Shown here: in pieces, positions 1 to 8,982 of the stretch | Layout of the letters: every line of letters begins with the position of its first letter | Position numbering within the stretch: position 1 is the stretch's first letter | Assembly: GCA_028822935.1 (NCBI GenBank) | Contig: JAPKCM010000007.1 | Span: 1-64,000 of the forward strand | Length of the DNA stretch: 64,000 nt | Direction of reading: 5' to 3' | Origin: Akkermansiaceae bacterium | GTDB taxonomy: Bacteria > Verrucomicrobiota > Verrucomicrobiia > Verrucomicrobiales > Akkermansiaceae | Notes under the pieces: model-generated | Told to the model about the DNA's origin: nothing | Seen by the model: only the letters and a program-made list of their open reading frames with translations | Databases searched by the model: none | Program-made: the position numbers and the translations under genes

Positions 1-1215
1 ATTTCTGCCCCTGCTGCTTCTAGGAAGGTGGGCGCGTCGTCAAGATTTTGAACCATGTTCTCATCGATTGATCCGGGCTTGGTGACGCCGGGCCATTTGA
101 CGATGAGAGGCATCTTAAGAGATTCTTCGTACATCCAGCGCTTGTCGAACCAGCCGTGGTCGCCGATGTAGAATCCTTGGTCGGAGGAGTAAATGACGAT
201 GGTGTTCTCAGCGAGTCCCAGGTCTTCGAGATTTTCCATGATGGTGCCGACAGACTCGTCGACTCCTTTGACGCACCGGAGGTAGTTCTTGGCGTAACGT
301 TGATACTTCCAACGCACGAGATCCTTGCCCTGATGGTTCGCTTTGGTGGCTGCTTCGTTTTTTGGGATCCCAGTGGGAGTTCCAAATGGAAAGCTGGGTC
401 GGGATCATGCGGTGGAGGTTTCTTGCTGCCGAGCGATCAGAATTCTCTTTTCCCGCGAGAGGAGTCTTCACCGAGAAGTTGTAAAAGAGGTCGTAGTTGA
501 GGTGCATGTGGCCATCGATTTCCAGTTCCTGCCAACGCGCGGGTGAGGCATTATCCTCCCATTTGTCGAAAAGGGTGGCGGGTTCGGGGATGGTGATGTC
601 GTCGTAGAGATAGAGATGGCACATGGCGGGCATCCAGTTGCGGTGAGGTGCTTTGTGTTGGCACATTAGAAGAAAAGGTTCCCCGTCCTTGGCCTGCTGT
701 TTGATAAAGTTGACGGAGAGGTCGGTGACGACGTCGGTGCAGTGTCCTTCAAGGCGCTCTTTGCCATTCGCGGTGAGGACATCGGGATTGTAATATTGCC
801 CTTGGCCGGGAAGGACTTTCCATTGATTGAAACCTTGGGGGCTGGATTTGAGATGCCATTTCCCGAAGAGCGCAGTGCGGTAGCCGTTCTTCTGAAGAAT
901 TTTGGGGAAAGTTTGCTGGTCGCCATCGAATTTATTCCCATTGTTCATGAAGCCGTTTTGGTGGCTGTGCTTTCCGGTGAGGATGACGGCCCGGCTGGGT
1001 CCACAGATCGAATTATTACAAAAGCTGTTTTTGAAAAGCATTCCCTGAGCCGCGAGCCGATCGGTGTTGGGCGTGGGATTAACGCTTTTGAGCCATCCTT
1101 CGTAGGCTCCGATGGCATGAGAAGCGTGATCGTCGGAGAAAATGAAGACGATATTGGGCTTTTTCGCCGCAAATAAAGGGAGGGTTAAAAGGAGAGAGAG
1201 CAATATTCGATTCAT
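1..1215 (-). pseudogene. Sulfatase (Cys-type), frameshifted and cut by window edge
   Basis: This is a type I sulfatase, a family that hydrolyses sulfate esters and is often used on sulfated polysaccharides. A signal peptide covers residues 1-17. The metal-binding SDDH is at 27-30, and the formylglycine site CGPSR has its Cys at residue 71. Reading from 1215 stays in frame to about residue 285 (SHWDPKK), then continues as unrelated sequence to a stop near 208. A second frame resumes the family sequence (PKNEAATK, later [19 protein letters not shown] and MPLIVKWPG) and stays open to base 1. The shift coincides with a run of six T at 358-363; five would restore one frame. It is either a real inactivating indel or an assembly error. 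The C-terminus lies outside the window. Confidence 0.85.
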
Positions 1216-1252
1216 CCCTCATCAAAGCGAATCCCATCGGGGAAGGCAAATT

Positions 1253-2053
1253 CTAAGACCTTTGATTTTGGTCGAGGTGCCAAATTTCCTCTGAGTTCTC
1301 ATTTTGCCATGAGTGTGATCTGGCGAGGGCGCGATGCGTGAAAGCATGGGCCAAGGCAGCGGATTCGGAAAGGGATTGGCCTTTGGCGAGTCCTGCGGTG
1401 AGGGCCGCCGAGAGAGTGCAACCGGTTCCGTGGGTGCTGGGTAGGTCGATGTGGGGAGCGGTGAAGGTCTCCATTCCCGTCTCGTGAATGAGGAGGTCCC
1501 GATGTTCGGGGGTGCCTTCAAGGTGTCCACCTTTGAGGTAGCAGGCACAGGAGAATTTCTCTGCTAATTCGTGAGCTGCTTTTTCCTGCTCGGCGAGAGA
1601 AAGGACGGGGCGTCCGAGAAGGATTCCGGCTTCCGGAAGATTCGGGGTGATCACGCTCGCGATCGAGAGGAGCCGATTGGTGATGGCGTCCAGTGCCGAT
1701 TCTTCAAGAAGGGGATCTCCAGTGGAAGCAACCATGACGGGATCGACGACGATGGGGATTTCGCTATCTTCGAGAAGCTCGCTAACAGCCACGATGTGCG
1801 CCTTTGAGTAAAGCATCCCGGTTTTGAGCGCTCCGACAGGATAGGAATTTAGAAGGAGAGTGAGTTGGCGCTGGAGAATGACGGGAGGAAGTGGGTAAAT
1901 CTCGCTGACGACTTTCGGGGTTTCGGCAACGATGCAGGTCACGACATTTAGGCCGTAAGTGCCATTGGCTGCGAAGGTCTTGAGATCAGCCTGCAGTCCA
2001 GCTCCAGCTGAAGAATCCGAACCTGCGATGGTGAGTGCGATGGGATGGATCAC
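1253..2053 (-). CDS. thiD: Hydroxymethylpyrimidine/phosphomethylpyrimidine kinase
   Basis: ThiD phosphorylates HMP and then HMP-P to give HMP-PP, the pyrimidine half of thiamine. The protein has 266 residues, the usual family length. It opens with the ribokinase-fold glycine-rich GSDSSAGAG (11-19), has VDPVM at 103-107 and TPNLPEA at 136-142, and carries the GTGC anion-hole motif at 209-212. It is divergent from apaG with only about 65 bases between the likely starts, which leaves no room for a TPP riboswitch and none is visible. No other thi genes are nearby. Confidence 0.95.
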   Translation of the reverse strand: MIHPIALTIAGSDSSAGAGLQADLKTFAANGTYGLNVVTCIVAETPKVVSEIYPLPPVILQRQLTLLLNSYPVGALKTGMLYSKAHIVAVSELLEDSEIPIVVDPVMVASTGDPLLEESALDAITNRLLSIASVITPNLPEAGILLGRPVLSLAEQEKAAHELAEKFSCACYLKGGHLEGTPEHRDLLIHETGMETFTAPHIDLPSTHGTGCTLSAALTAGLAKGQSLSESAALAHAFTHRALARSHSWQNENSEEIWHLDQNQRS

Positions 2054-2117
2054 GTCGAAAGTGTAGTAGCAGGTGGCAATATTACGAGATCGACTTGCAC
2101 GATGGCGGCCTCCTTCT

Positions 2118-2519
2118 ATGGTCGGGGGCGTGTCAGGTGGCTTTTTCGAAATACCGGGATTGGAAGTAGAGTTGGAAGAGGTGGTCCATATGCCTCATCT
2201 GGACGCTCCGAAGGATCGCCCATTTCCCTTCGTCTATTTTATTTCGATCATCAACAACTCTGCGGAAAAGGTGACGATTTTCGGAAGAAAGTGGATTCTT
2301 AAGGAGGAGGGAGGCGAGACACTCGTGTTCGAAGGAGAAGGGGTTGTGGGAGAGTTTCCGGTTCTGAATCCAGGAGAGAGATTTTCTTATAACAGCTATC
2401 ACGTGATCAAAACGCGCACTGTGGTGACGGGCTCATTTTTCGGGAAGGATTCCGATGGAGGGAAAGTAGTGGTTCACATTCCAGGCTTCGATTTGGAGCC
2501 GCCTGGCGATCAGGAGTGA
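2118..2519 (+). CDS. apaG: ApaG domain protein (DUF525)
   Basis: This is a small single-domain beta-sandwich protein of the ApaG family, whose biochemical role remains poorly defined. The family core runs from LEVELEEV through VYFISIINN, the diagnostic GEGVVGEFPVLNPGERF and the closing VVVHIPGFDLEPP. The reading frame opens at 2073, but the ATG at 2118 (MVGGVSG) gives 133 residues, close to family length, and begins just before the conserved core, so it is preferred. No strong ribosome binding site decides the start. The 3' end overlaps the convergent cyclo-ligase gene by about 10 bases. Confidence 0.88.
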   Translation: MVGGVSGGFFEIPGLEVELEEVVHMPHLDAPKDRPFPFVYFISIINNSAEKVTIFGRKWILKEEGGETLVFEGEGVVGEFPVLNPGERFSYNSYHVIKTRTVVTGSFFGKDSDGGKVVVHIPGFDLEPPGDQE

Positions 2520-3046
2520 ATCACCTGTGAAACTTGGCAGTCATGAGCCTCGGTGGGGAGATGCGGCACCACCTGGATCTCGAAACATGCACCATAAACG
2601 ATCGCCTGGGGACAACGTTTCAAAAAGCGATCGTAGAACCCGCCGCCTTGACCGAGTCGATCTCCCTTTTTTGTGAAGGCAAGCCCGGGGCAGATGATGG
2701 TGTCGATTTCAAGTGGTATGATCGGCGAACCTGCCGTGGGCTCCATGATATCGAATGTGCCCGGAGTAAGTTCGTCAGGTGAGGAGACCCGAAAAAACTC
2801 CATCGTGTCTTTTTCCGTCACTTTTGGGAGCAACCAGATAGTTGAAGAAGGAGAGTCAAGAAGAGGGAGCAAACTTGGCTCATTTGGCGTGTTGGCGAAA
2901 ATGGCACAGACCTTGGGCTGCCGGGAGAGAATTTGGGAGCAAATGTCTTCCGAGGCGGTTTTTTTCTCGGAAAAAGACAGGCTTTGAAGACGGTATCGCA
3001 TCATTCGGCGAATGATCACCTTATTGTCTCTTGCGTCCGTCCACAT
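2510..3046 (-). CDS. 5-formyltetrahydrofolate cyclo-ligase
   Basis: The enzyme converts 5-formyl-THF plus ATP to 5,10-methenyl-THF and recycles an inhibitory folate form. The open frame extends to 3253, but the ATG at 3046 (MWTDARDNK) gives 178 residues, the normal family length. It puts the usual N-terminal basic helix (RRMMRYRLQSLS) at the start and removes overlap with the divergent gene that begins at 3066. The hallmark C-terminal motif KKGDRLGQGGGFYDRFL is at 126-142. The gene order gives no pathway context. Confidence 0.9.
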   Translation of the reverse strand: MWTDARDNKVIIRRMMRYRLQSLSFSEKKTASEDICSQILSRQPKVCAIFANTPNEPSLLPLLDSPSSTIWLLPKVTEKDTMEFFRVSSPDELTPGTFDIMEPTAGSPIIPLEIDTIICPGLAFTKKGDRLGQGGGFYDRFLKRCPQAIVYGACFEIQVVPHLPTEAHDCQVSQVIHS

Positions 3047-3065
3047 GGTGGGGAGAATAAGCGCG

Positions 3066-3626
3066 ATGAGATTGTTTTTGCAAGTCTGCCTCGGGTTCCT
3101 ATTCGCGATGGGCTGGTTGTCGTCCGCACAGGAGGCCCCTTTGTTCAAGTATTCCGGGCCTGACGTTCGGGTGAGTGTTTTTACCGACGTTCTTGGGATG
3201 CTGAACCGTGAACGAACCGAGTATGCCACCAATATCGTGATTATCGCGGGCAATCGTGTCGTCGAGAAAAAGGCAAATCCTGAATCACTAGCAATGGCAA
3301 TGAGGGCGACCGGGCTTGCGCTTCATCTTTCTCCAAAGAATCGAAGAGCGCTGATTCTTAATGGCCAGTTGAAAAAGGGAGTTCTCCCGAAAATGGCGAA
3401 AACTGAATACAGTCGTTCGACTTTGGCAGCGCTCTTGATGCAGCGGGCTAAAGTTCTCTTTGAGCAAAAAGGAGACGAAAATCGATTATTAGCGAGGGCT
3501 ATGGTCGATTTGGCTGCGAGTTTCGACCCAGGCAACGAGGATGCCATCTATGCCTTTGAGCTTCAGAAAATCGACCACGGAGAAGTTTCCTGGGATCGTT
3601 TTACTAAGATTCAATCTTCTAAATAG
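3066..3626 (+). CDS. Hypothetical exported protein
   Basis: I do not recognise the family. The frame opens at 3012, but the ATG at 3066 starts a clear signal peptide (MRLFLQVCLGFLFAMGWLSSAQ, cleavage predicted after SSA), so the mature protein would be about 165 residues and exported. The rest is helical with several Ala/Leu-rich stretches (MAMRATGLALHL, STLAALLMQRAKVLF, RAMVDLAASFDPGNEDA) that resemble TPR-like helices; this is only an impression. It diverges from the cyclo-ligase start and overlaps the convergent ECF sigma gene by 16 bases. Confidence 0.7.
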   Translation: MRLFLQVCLGFLFAMGWLSSAQEAPLFKYSGPDVRVSVFTDVLGMLNRERTEYATNIVIIAGNRVVEKKANPESLAMAMRATGLALHLSPKNRRALILNGQLKKGVLPKMAKTEYSRSTLAALLMQRAKVLFEQKGDENRLLARAMVDLAASFDPGNEDAIYAFELQKIDHGEVSWDRFTKIQSSK

Positions 3627-4204
3627 GAGGAGAGGATCTCGCGCAAGGCCGCGCGAGCCCGGAAGAGTTGGCTTTTGACGGCCGGCACGGAAAGCTCAAG
3701 CACGGGCGCCATTTCCTCATAAGGCATTTTTTCGTGGCGGCGGAGGATCACGGCGAGACGTTGTTTCTCGGGAAGTTGGGCGATCGCTTGATCGACGATC
3801 GACTGAAGTTCGGCATGCTCCAATGATTCGTCAGGTTGATTCCCGGGAGTGGTGTCGCTCAGTTGTTGATGCCAGCCGTCGGTTTGTTCTTCGAGCGAGT
3901 GTTCCTTCTGTCGCGATTTTTTGCGCGTGTAATTGAAGACAAGGTTCCGCGTGATGGTGAAGAGGTAGGTCGTGAACTTTGCGGTCGGCTGGTATTTTTT
4001 GGCCGACTTCCAAACGCGCACGAAAACTTGTTGAGCCAGGTCTTCAGAGTCCGGGGAGAAATTGGTCATTTTCCCGATCGTGCCAATCACGGCACGTTGA
4101 TGCTTTTCAACGAGATGTCGGAAGGCCGTTTCGTCACCGGAAGCGATGAGGCGCATCCACGCCACATCTTCTTGGTTTGTTTCCTCGTCGCCCGCTTGTC
4201 CCAT
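3611..4204 (-). CDS. RNA polymerase ECF-type sigma factor
   Basis: This is a 197-residue sigma-70 family protein with only regions 2 and 4. Region 2 spans about 20-95 (GDETAFRHLVEKHQ, DSEDLAQQVFVRVWKSA, FTTYLFTITRNLVFNY). Region 4 spans about 135-190 (LPEKQRLAVILRRHEKMPYEEMAPVLELSVPAVKSQLFRAR) and contains the -35-binding HTH. The linker is longer and more charged than usual. No anti-sigma factor gene is adjacent. The downstream gene is convergent and the upstream neighbour (lysA) is in the same direction ending at 4269, so its control and targets are not visible here. Confidence 0.92.
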   Translation of the reverse strand: MGQAGDEETNQEDVAWMRLIASGDETAFRHLVEKHQRAVIGTIGKMTNFSPDSEDLAQQVFVRVWKSAKKYQPTAKFTTYLFTITRNLVFNYTRKKSRQKEHSLEEQTDGWHQQLSDTTPGNQPDESLEHAELQSIVDQAIAQLPEKQRLAVILRRHEKMPYEEMAPVLELSVPAVKSQLFRARAALREILSSYLED

Positions 4205-4268
4205 CTACTGCAGTATAAAACTCTTCCAAAGGGAAAGTGTTTCAGAAAAGTTGAGGGGAAGGTATTTT

Positions 4269-5555
4269 TTAAATCTCCTCGGGGGAAATGAGCTCTTTGA
4301 GAGTCTGTCGCTTGCGAACCACCCGGCTTTCCGAGCCATCGACGAGAATCTCGGCAGGCAGAGGGTGCGTATTGTAGGTGGAAGCCATGGTGAAGCCGTA
4401 GGCTCCGGCGCTCATCATGGCGATGACGTCTCCTGGCTGGAAGCTGGGAACTTCCCGGTCTTGGCAGAAAAAGTCACCCGTTTCGCAAATTGGCCCAACC
4501 ACGTCGACGACCTCAGTCTCGCCAGTGGGCTCCTTGACAGGATTGATCTCGTGATAGCCCTCATACAAAGCCGGGCGGATGAGCTGGTGCATTCCAGAAT
4601 CGATGATCTTGAAGGTCTTGGCGGCACCCTTCTTCTCGTAAAGGCACTTTGTCAGAAGGACTCCAGCATTCCCGGCAATAAAGCGACCCGGTTCGAGGAG
4701 GATCTTCAGGTCGAGAGGTTTAAGGACCGGGACAACGTTTGCGGCATACTCGGTCGGAGTGAGTGGGCGCGATTCAGGATCTTGGGATTCCCACCAAGCC
4801 GGATCTCCTGATTTCAAGGCGGGATCGTAGACGATGCCGATTCCTCCACCGATGGAGAAGAATTCGATCTGGTAGGTTTCCTTGAGCTTGGCAGCGAGGG
4901 GGGCGACCTTTTCGACCGCCTCAAGGAATGGGTCTACCGTGGTGAGTTGGGATCCGATATGCATTTGCAGCCCTTTGAGGGTGACATTTTTCAGCTTTGC
5001 TGCTCGTGCGTAGGCGTCTTCGATCGACTCAAAATCGATTCCAAACTTGTTCTCGGACTTACCAGTAGAAATATATTTGTGCGTTTTGGCGTCGACATTG
5101 GGATTCACTCGGAACGCGATAGGGGCCTTTACGCCCATTTCACCCGCGATTTGATCGATGAACGTCGCCTCTTCCTCTGACTCTACATTGAGTGAGTAGA
5201 TTCCATGTTGCAGGGCAAATTCTATTTCAGCACGGGTTTTTCCGACACCCGCAAAGGTGCACTTTGCAGGATCGCCTCCGGCCTTGATGACGCGGAGAAG
5301 TTCTCCTCCCGAAACGATATCGAACCCACTCCCGAGCTCGGCTAGAAGCCGGAGGATCGAGAGATTAGAGTTTGCTTTCACGGCGTAGGCAACTTCATGG
5401 GGAAGGTCGCTAAGAGCCTTGTCGAGCTTACTGAAATGATCTCGAAAGGTGCCGGCAGAATAGACGTAGAGCGGGGTGCCGTGCTCTTTGGCGAGAGTGT
5501 TTAAAGAAACGTCTTCGCAGTGGAGGGAACCAGAAATATAGCGGAATGAATGCAT
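4269..5555 (-). CDS. lysA: Diaminopimelate decarboxylase
   Basis: This PLP-dependent enzyme makes L-lysine from meso-diaminopimelate, the last step of the DAP pathway. It has 428 residues, typical for LysA. The PLP lysine is K60 in VAYAVKANSN. Also present are HIGSQLT, the phosphate-binding IGGGIGI, EPGRFIAGNAG, the C-terminal active-site motif GPICETGDFF and the closing SAGAYGFTMASTYN. It is transcribed toward the ECF sigma gene, with 64 bases between them. Related decarboxylases use arginine or ornithine, but the CETGD motif and overall match favour LysA. Confidence 0.95.
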   Translation of the reverse strand: MHSFRYISGSLHCEDVSLNTLAKEHGTPLYVYSAGTFRDHFSKLDKALSDLPHEVAYAVKANSNLSILRLLAELGSGFDIVSGGELLRVIKAGGDPAKCTFAGVGKTRAEIEFALQHGIYSLNVESEEEATFIDQIAGEMGVKAPIAFRVNPNVDAKTHKYISTGKSENKFGIDFESIEDAYARAAKLKNVTLKGLQMHIGSQLTTVDPFLEAVEKVAPLAAKLKETYQIEFFSIGGGIGIVYDPALKSGDPAWWESQDPESRPLTPTEYAANVVPVLKPLDLKILLEPGRFIAGNAGVLLTKCLYEKKGAAKTFKIIDSGMHQLIRPALYEGYHEINPVKEPTGETEVVDVVGPICETGDFFCQDREVPSFQPGDVIAMMSAGAYGFTMASTYNTHPLPAEILVDGSESRVVRKRQTLKELISPEEI

Positions 5556-5642
5556 AGCGTCAGTGCGCGGTATGGTCGATGGGATCGTCTTTCTGTCAAG
5601 AATGACGAGAAAAATTGAGCAGTTTTATCTTTCGGTTGTCTT

Positions 5643-6437
5643 ATGGTAGACGTGGAACAGTTGAGTGCGATTCATCATCAGATAGTGAACAAAAAAAGGG
5701 GGGTTCTGTTAATCACCCCGGGGTTCAATGTGCCCACCATGGGTTGCTTGCTCCTGGTTGTGATCCACGCTTGGGTCTTTTTTACGGGGGGAACTCATCT
5801 TACTCCGAGTCTCCTCCGGCCACTCTATGAGAGTGTTGCCGTCTCATGGTCTGGTATTCAAGAGGGAGGGGTGGCTGCCCTTATTACCCATAGCTTGTTT
5901 CACGGCGATTGGACGCACGTCCTTGTGAATGCTTTGCTCTTTTTCTACGCATCCGCGAGACTGGGGCACGTTCTTAGGCCTTCTAGAATCTTGTTTCTTT
6001 TTGTGAGCTGTAGCCTTGGCGCGGCATTAGTGTATGTAATCTCTCAAGCACTCTTGTCGGGGATTTCTCCAAATCCGCTAGTCGGGGCATCCGGAGGGGT
6101 GATGGGAATGCTTTTAGCTCAAACAGTGATCTATCCTGATTCCAAAATGCTCCTTCTTCCGATCTCCGGACGCAACATGGGGAAGGGTTTGTTGGTTGCC
6201 AGCTTGCTCCTTTTTTTGATGACGCCGGGATTAGGGATCCCTCTTTTTAGTGATTTTGGGCAATGGATGGTGGAGGGGTTTGGGAAAGAGCTGTTTGAGT
6301 TTGGACATCTCTACCATTTTGCCGGAGGCCTTATGGGAATGACGACGGTGGGTTTTCTGCTGCCGCGATTGGTGAGCCTAGAGGAGCTCAAATCCCAGCG
6401 CTCACAACGAGAAGGCGAGATGGAAACCACGCGATAG
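5643..6437 (+). CDS. Rhomboid family intramembrane serine protease
   Basis: This integral membrane protease has 264 residues and about six to seven hydrophobic segments. The first loop/TM2 carries HxxxN (H92, N96, in HGDWTHVLVN). The catalytic serine is S150 in GASGGVMGM, and the partner histidine is H225 in HFAGGLMG. These are the defining catalytic dyad elements of rhomboids, so activity is likely. Substrate is unknown. The N-terminal 25 residues are cytoplasmic-looking, and a charged tail (SQRSQREGEMETTR) ends the protein. galE starts 38 bases downstream on the same strand, possibly co-transcribed. Confidence 0.92.
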   Translation: MVDVEQLSAIHHQIVNKKRGVLLITPGFNVPTMGCLLLVVIHAWVFFTGGTHLTPSLLRPLYESVAVSWSGIQEGGVAALITHSLFHGDWTHVLVNALLFFYASARLGHVLRPSRILFLFVSCSLGAALVYVISQALLSGISPNPLVGASGGVMGMLLAQTVIYPDSKMLLLPISGRNMGKGLLVASLLLFLMTPGLGIPLFSDFGQWMVEGFGKELFEFGHLYHFAGGLMGMTTVGFLLPRLVSLEELKSQRSQREGEMETTR

Positions 6438-6475
6438 TTGACGGCGCAGAATGGGCCTGATTGAATTTGCTTCGG

Positions 6476-7480
6476 ATGCCTAAGAGGATGATTTTAGTAA
6501 CAGGTGGAGCGGGCTACATTGGCTCTCACACTGTCAGGAGACTTCATGGGGAGGGGTATCAAGTGGTGGTGCTGGATAACCTTTGTTATGGGCATCGCGA
6601 TGCGATCATCGATTCAGATGTGGAACTGGTTGTTGGTGCCGTTGGAGATCGGGATTTACTGGTCGATCTCTTCAAGAAGCACAACTTTGACGCCGTTATT
6701 CATTTTGCGGCGTTCACCTATGTGGGTGAGTCAGTCACTAGTCCACTGAAGTTTTATCGAAACAATACGGCAGAACCAGTGATATTGCTGGAGGTTATGG
6801 AGGAATTTGGATGTAAATCTTTCGTGTTTTCTTCGACTTGTGCGACATACGGGGAGCCTCAAAATCTTCCTCTGACGGAAGATCACCCACAAAATCCAGT
6901 AAGCCCCTATGGAAGGAGCAAGTTGATGGTGGAGTGGATCCTTAAGGATTGTGAAGTCGCCTTTGGATTGAAGAGCGCTGCCCTTCGGTATTTCAATGCA
7001 AGCGGTTCTTCGTCAGATGGTAAGATCGGAGAAGATCACGATCCGGAATCTCATCTAATCCCTTTAGTTTTGATGTCTCTGACCGGGGAACTCGAGAAGG
7101 TTACCGTGTTCGGGACAGATTATTCGACTCCCGATGGGACATGTATTCGCGACTACATTCACGTTGAGGATCTTGCCGGGGCTCATCTTGCCGCCGTTAA
7201 TCATCTGATCAACGGCGGTGAGAGCTTTCAGTGCAATCTGGGGACTGGCGTGGGTGTTTCGGTAAAGGAAATCATCGATGTTTCTGAAGAAGTTACTGGG
7301 AAAAAGGTTCCTGTTGTCTATGGCGAACGTCGTCCTGGTGATCCTGCCCGTCTCGTGGCAGATCCTAAGATGGCTAAGGATCTTCTGGGCTGGGAGGCCG
7401 AGCAAAAAGATGTCAAGGCGATGATCGAATCGGCGTGGAAATGGCTTTCAGGGCCGAGTAGGGGACGTTTCGATGAATGA
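6476..7480 (+). CDS. galE: UDP-glucose 4-epimerase
   Basis: GalE interconverts UDP-glucose and UDP-galactose and feeds surface polysaccharide or LPS sugars. It is an extended SDR: the NAD-binding GGAGYIGSH lies close to the N-terminus, SSTCATYGEP and the YGRSK (YxxxK) catalytic segment lie mid-protein, and ALRYFNASG follows. The C-terminal GDPARLVAD is typical. The frame could open with TTG at 6461, but the ATG at 6476 is preferred and gives about 334 residues. It follows the rhomboid gene closely, while the next gene downstream is a separate prepilin-like locus. Confidence 0.95.
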   Translation: MPKRMILVTGGAGYIGSHTVRRLHGEGYQVVVLDNLCYGHRDAIIDSDVELVVGAVGDRDLLVDLFKKHNFDAVIHFAAFTYVGESVTSPLKFYRNNTAEPVILLEVMEEFGCKSFVFSSTCATYGEPQNLPLTEDHPQNPVSPYGRSKLMVEWILKDCEVAFGLKSAALRYFNASGSSSDGKIGEDHDPESHLIPLVLMSLTGELEKVTVFGTDYSTPDGTCIRDYIHVEDLAGAHLAAVNHLINGGESFQCNLGTGVGVSVKEIIDVSEEVTGKKVPVVYGERRPGDPARLVADPKMAKDLLGWEAEQKDVKAMIESAWKWLSGPSRGRFDE

Positions 7481-7558
7481 CCTAAGCTCATATTTACAGT
7501 GTAACTACAATTTTATTCTTGCTGATTGCCCGAAAAGGCGCAATTTTGATTCTTAGAC

Positions 7559-8239
7559 ATGGTGGACAACAGAAATTTGAAAACTGAAAGCGCATGTGGC
7601 TTCAGTCTCGTGGAGCTTCTCACAGTGATGGCCATCATTTCGGTCCTGCTTTCGGTGGCTTCCGTAGGAATTAGCCGCATGGGTCAGGCCCAAGGTGTGA
7701 CCTCGGGAGTTTCTGTTGCAGAGGGACTTTTCACCCAAGCTCAACGTTTAGCACGTAGTCGAGGCACGACCGCCCGAGTGATTATCCACGATCAAATGAT
7801 GGATGAGGATACCGAATCTCGCCGTCGATTTCGTAGATTGATGCTTGTAGTATACAAGGAAGTAGATCCCAAGACGGGAGCGGAAGCTGGAGATTGGTCG
7901 ATTTCAGGGGCACCTACCTTGCTGCCTGATCAAGTTTATTACAGTCCTGAGTTGAGCCGGGATCAGGTTGAAGACGGAAACGAAGTTCCCACCGCAATTC
8001 ATCAACTTACGAGCAATGCGGAAGATACCGCGGAGTGTCACTACTATGAATTCAATTCTCAGGGTCTTTGCACCATCCCTGGCGCTACCTTCGTTATCGA
8101 AGGTGGTCCCAGACCGCCTAACTCAGAAAGGCCGCGGCTCGGAAAAACGAAAAACATGGGTGGCTTTGTGATTTGGAGAAATGGTGGAACTTCTCGAATC
8201 ACGGACGTGGCACGCATTGAAGATTCAACCAGTAACTAG
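7559..8239 (+). CDS. Prepilin-like protein (GspH / Verru_Chthon cassette D-like)
   Basis: This is an exported pseudopilin-type protein of 226 residues. A short charged leader is followed by the type III signal GFSLVELLTVMAIISVLLS, cleaved after Gly and N-methylated by a prepilin peptidase (one is encoded at 28388). The remainder is a globular domain with no motif I can name. It is first of three consecutive prepilin-like genes, 6 bases before the next. From memory of the TIGRFAM families, this set resembles proteins D, B and C of the Verru_Chthon cassettes, lacking the large protein A. The role, pilus or secretion pseudopilus, is inferred. Confidence 0.8.
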   Translation: MVDNRNLKTESACGFSLVELLTVMAIISVLLSVASVGISRMGQAQGVTSGVSVAEGLFTQAQRLARSRGTTARVIIHDQMMDEDTESRRRFRRLMLVVYKEVDPKTGAEAGDWSISGAPTLLPDQVYYSPELSRDQVEDGNEVPTAIHQLTSNAEDTAECHYYEFNSQGLCTIPGATFVIEGGPRPPNSERPRLGKTKNMGGFVIWRNGGTSRITDVARIEDSTSN

Positions 8240-8245
8240 GAATTC

Positions 8246-8962
8246 ATGACGATTTCACGAAAAACATCACATAAAAGAGGGTTTACTCTGGCTGAATCTG
8301 TAATCGCTTTGGGTATATTAGTAGTATTGATCACCGGGTTTCTCGCCGTTTTCGGGCCTGCAGCCACTGCAATTAGGAAGACTCTTTCTGCCGAAGATGC
8401 CAGCCGTCTCAAGGCAGCGTTGGAGTTGGAAATGTCAACCCTAAGAGAAGGGCGTGATCAGCAGCAGTATGCGAGTTCGATGGGCAAAGCATTCGACTGG
8501 ATCGTGCGCTCTCATGAGAGAGGGAGCACGGTGTTTGTTTATCTCTATCGGGCTAGTATCGTCGAGTTACGTTCGGATGGCAGTTTAGCTCCATTCCCCG
8601 ATGTTGATGGAGTTGCGGGAAGAGATTATTTGATCCAACCGATGGTGAGAAGGATCGACGATCCTCTTTTAGAAGAAGATTTCGAAGCCTTAGAAGGGCG
8701 CGTGTTTTTTGTTAAGATGACCCAATTGATCTTTGACGATGCGGGGTTGAAAATCTCTGAAGAAGTCGGGAAGATTGTTGATCCGCACGCTGAGGAGGAT
8801 GATTTCTCGAACAAGGCAGATGAGTTCCCGGAAGCGGTAGTTCTTTTTGAAGCTGAATTTTACCGTCTTCCAACTCGGTCCATTGACTATGTGGAGGGAG
8901 CATTTGATCCTGTTGATTTCACACGACCATCTTTCCGTCGGAATCTCGGAGTTGCACGCTAA
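8246..8962 (+). CDS. Prepilin-like protein (Verru_Chthon cassette B-like)
   Basis: This 238-residue protein has a type IV prepilin signal: RGFTLAESVIALGILVVLI near the N-terminus, with Glu at +5 retained after the cleaved Gly. After the hydrophobic helix comes a conserved-looking segment (FGPAATAIRKTLSAEDASRLKAAL), then an acidic domain. It follows the previous prepilin gene by 6 bases and precedes the next by 20, so co-transcription is likely. The variant ESVIALGILVVL helix differs from canonical major pilins and fits a minor pseudopilin. Confidence 0.78.
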   Translation: MTISRKTSHKRGFTLAESVIALGILVVLITGFLAVFGPAATAIRKTLSAEDASRLKAALELEMSTLREGRDQQQYASSMGKAFDWIVRSHERGSTVFVYLYRASIVELRSDGSLAPFPDVDGVAGRDYLIQPMVRRIDDPLLEEDFEALEGRVFFVKMTQLIFDDAGLKISEEVGKIVDPHAEEDDFSNKADEFPEAVVLFEAEFYRLPTRSIDYVEGAFDPVDFTRPSFRRNLGVAR

Positions 8963-8982
8963 ACTATTTATTCTTCATTTTT

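Noticed and set aside
2054-2117. TPP riboswitch before thiD
   Set aside because: The gap to divergent apaG is only about 65 bases and no THI-box elements are visible.
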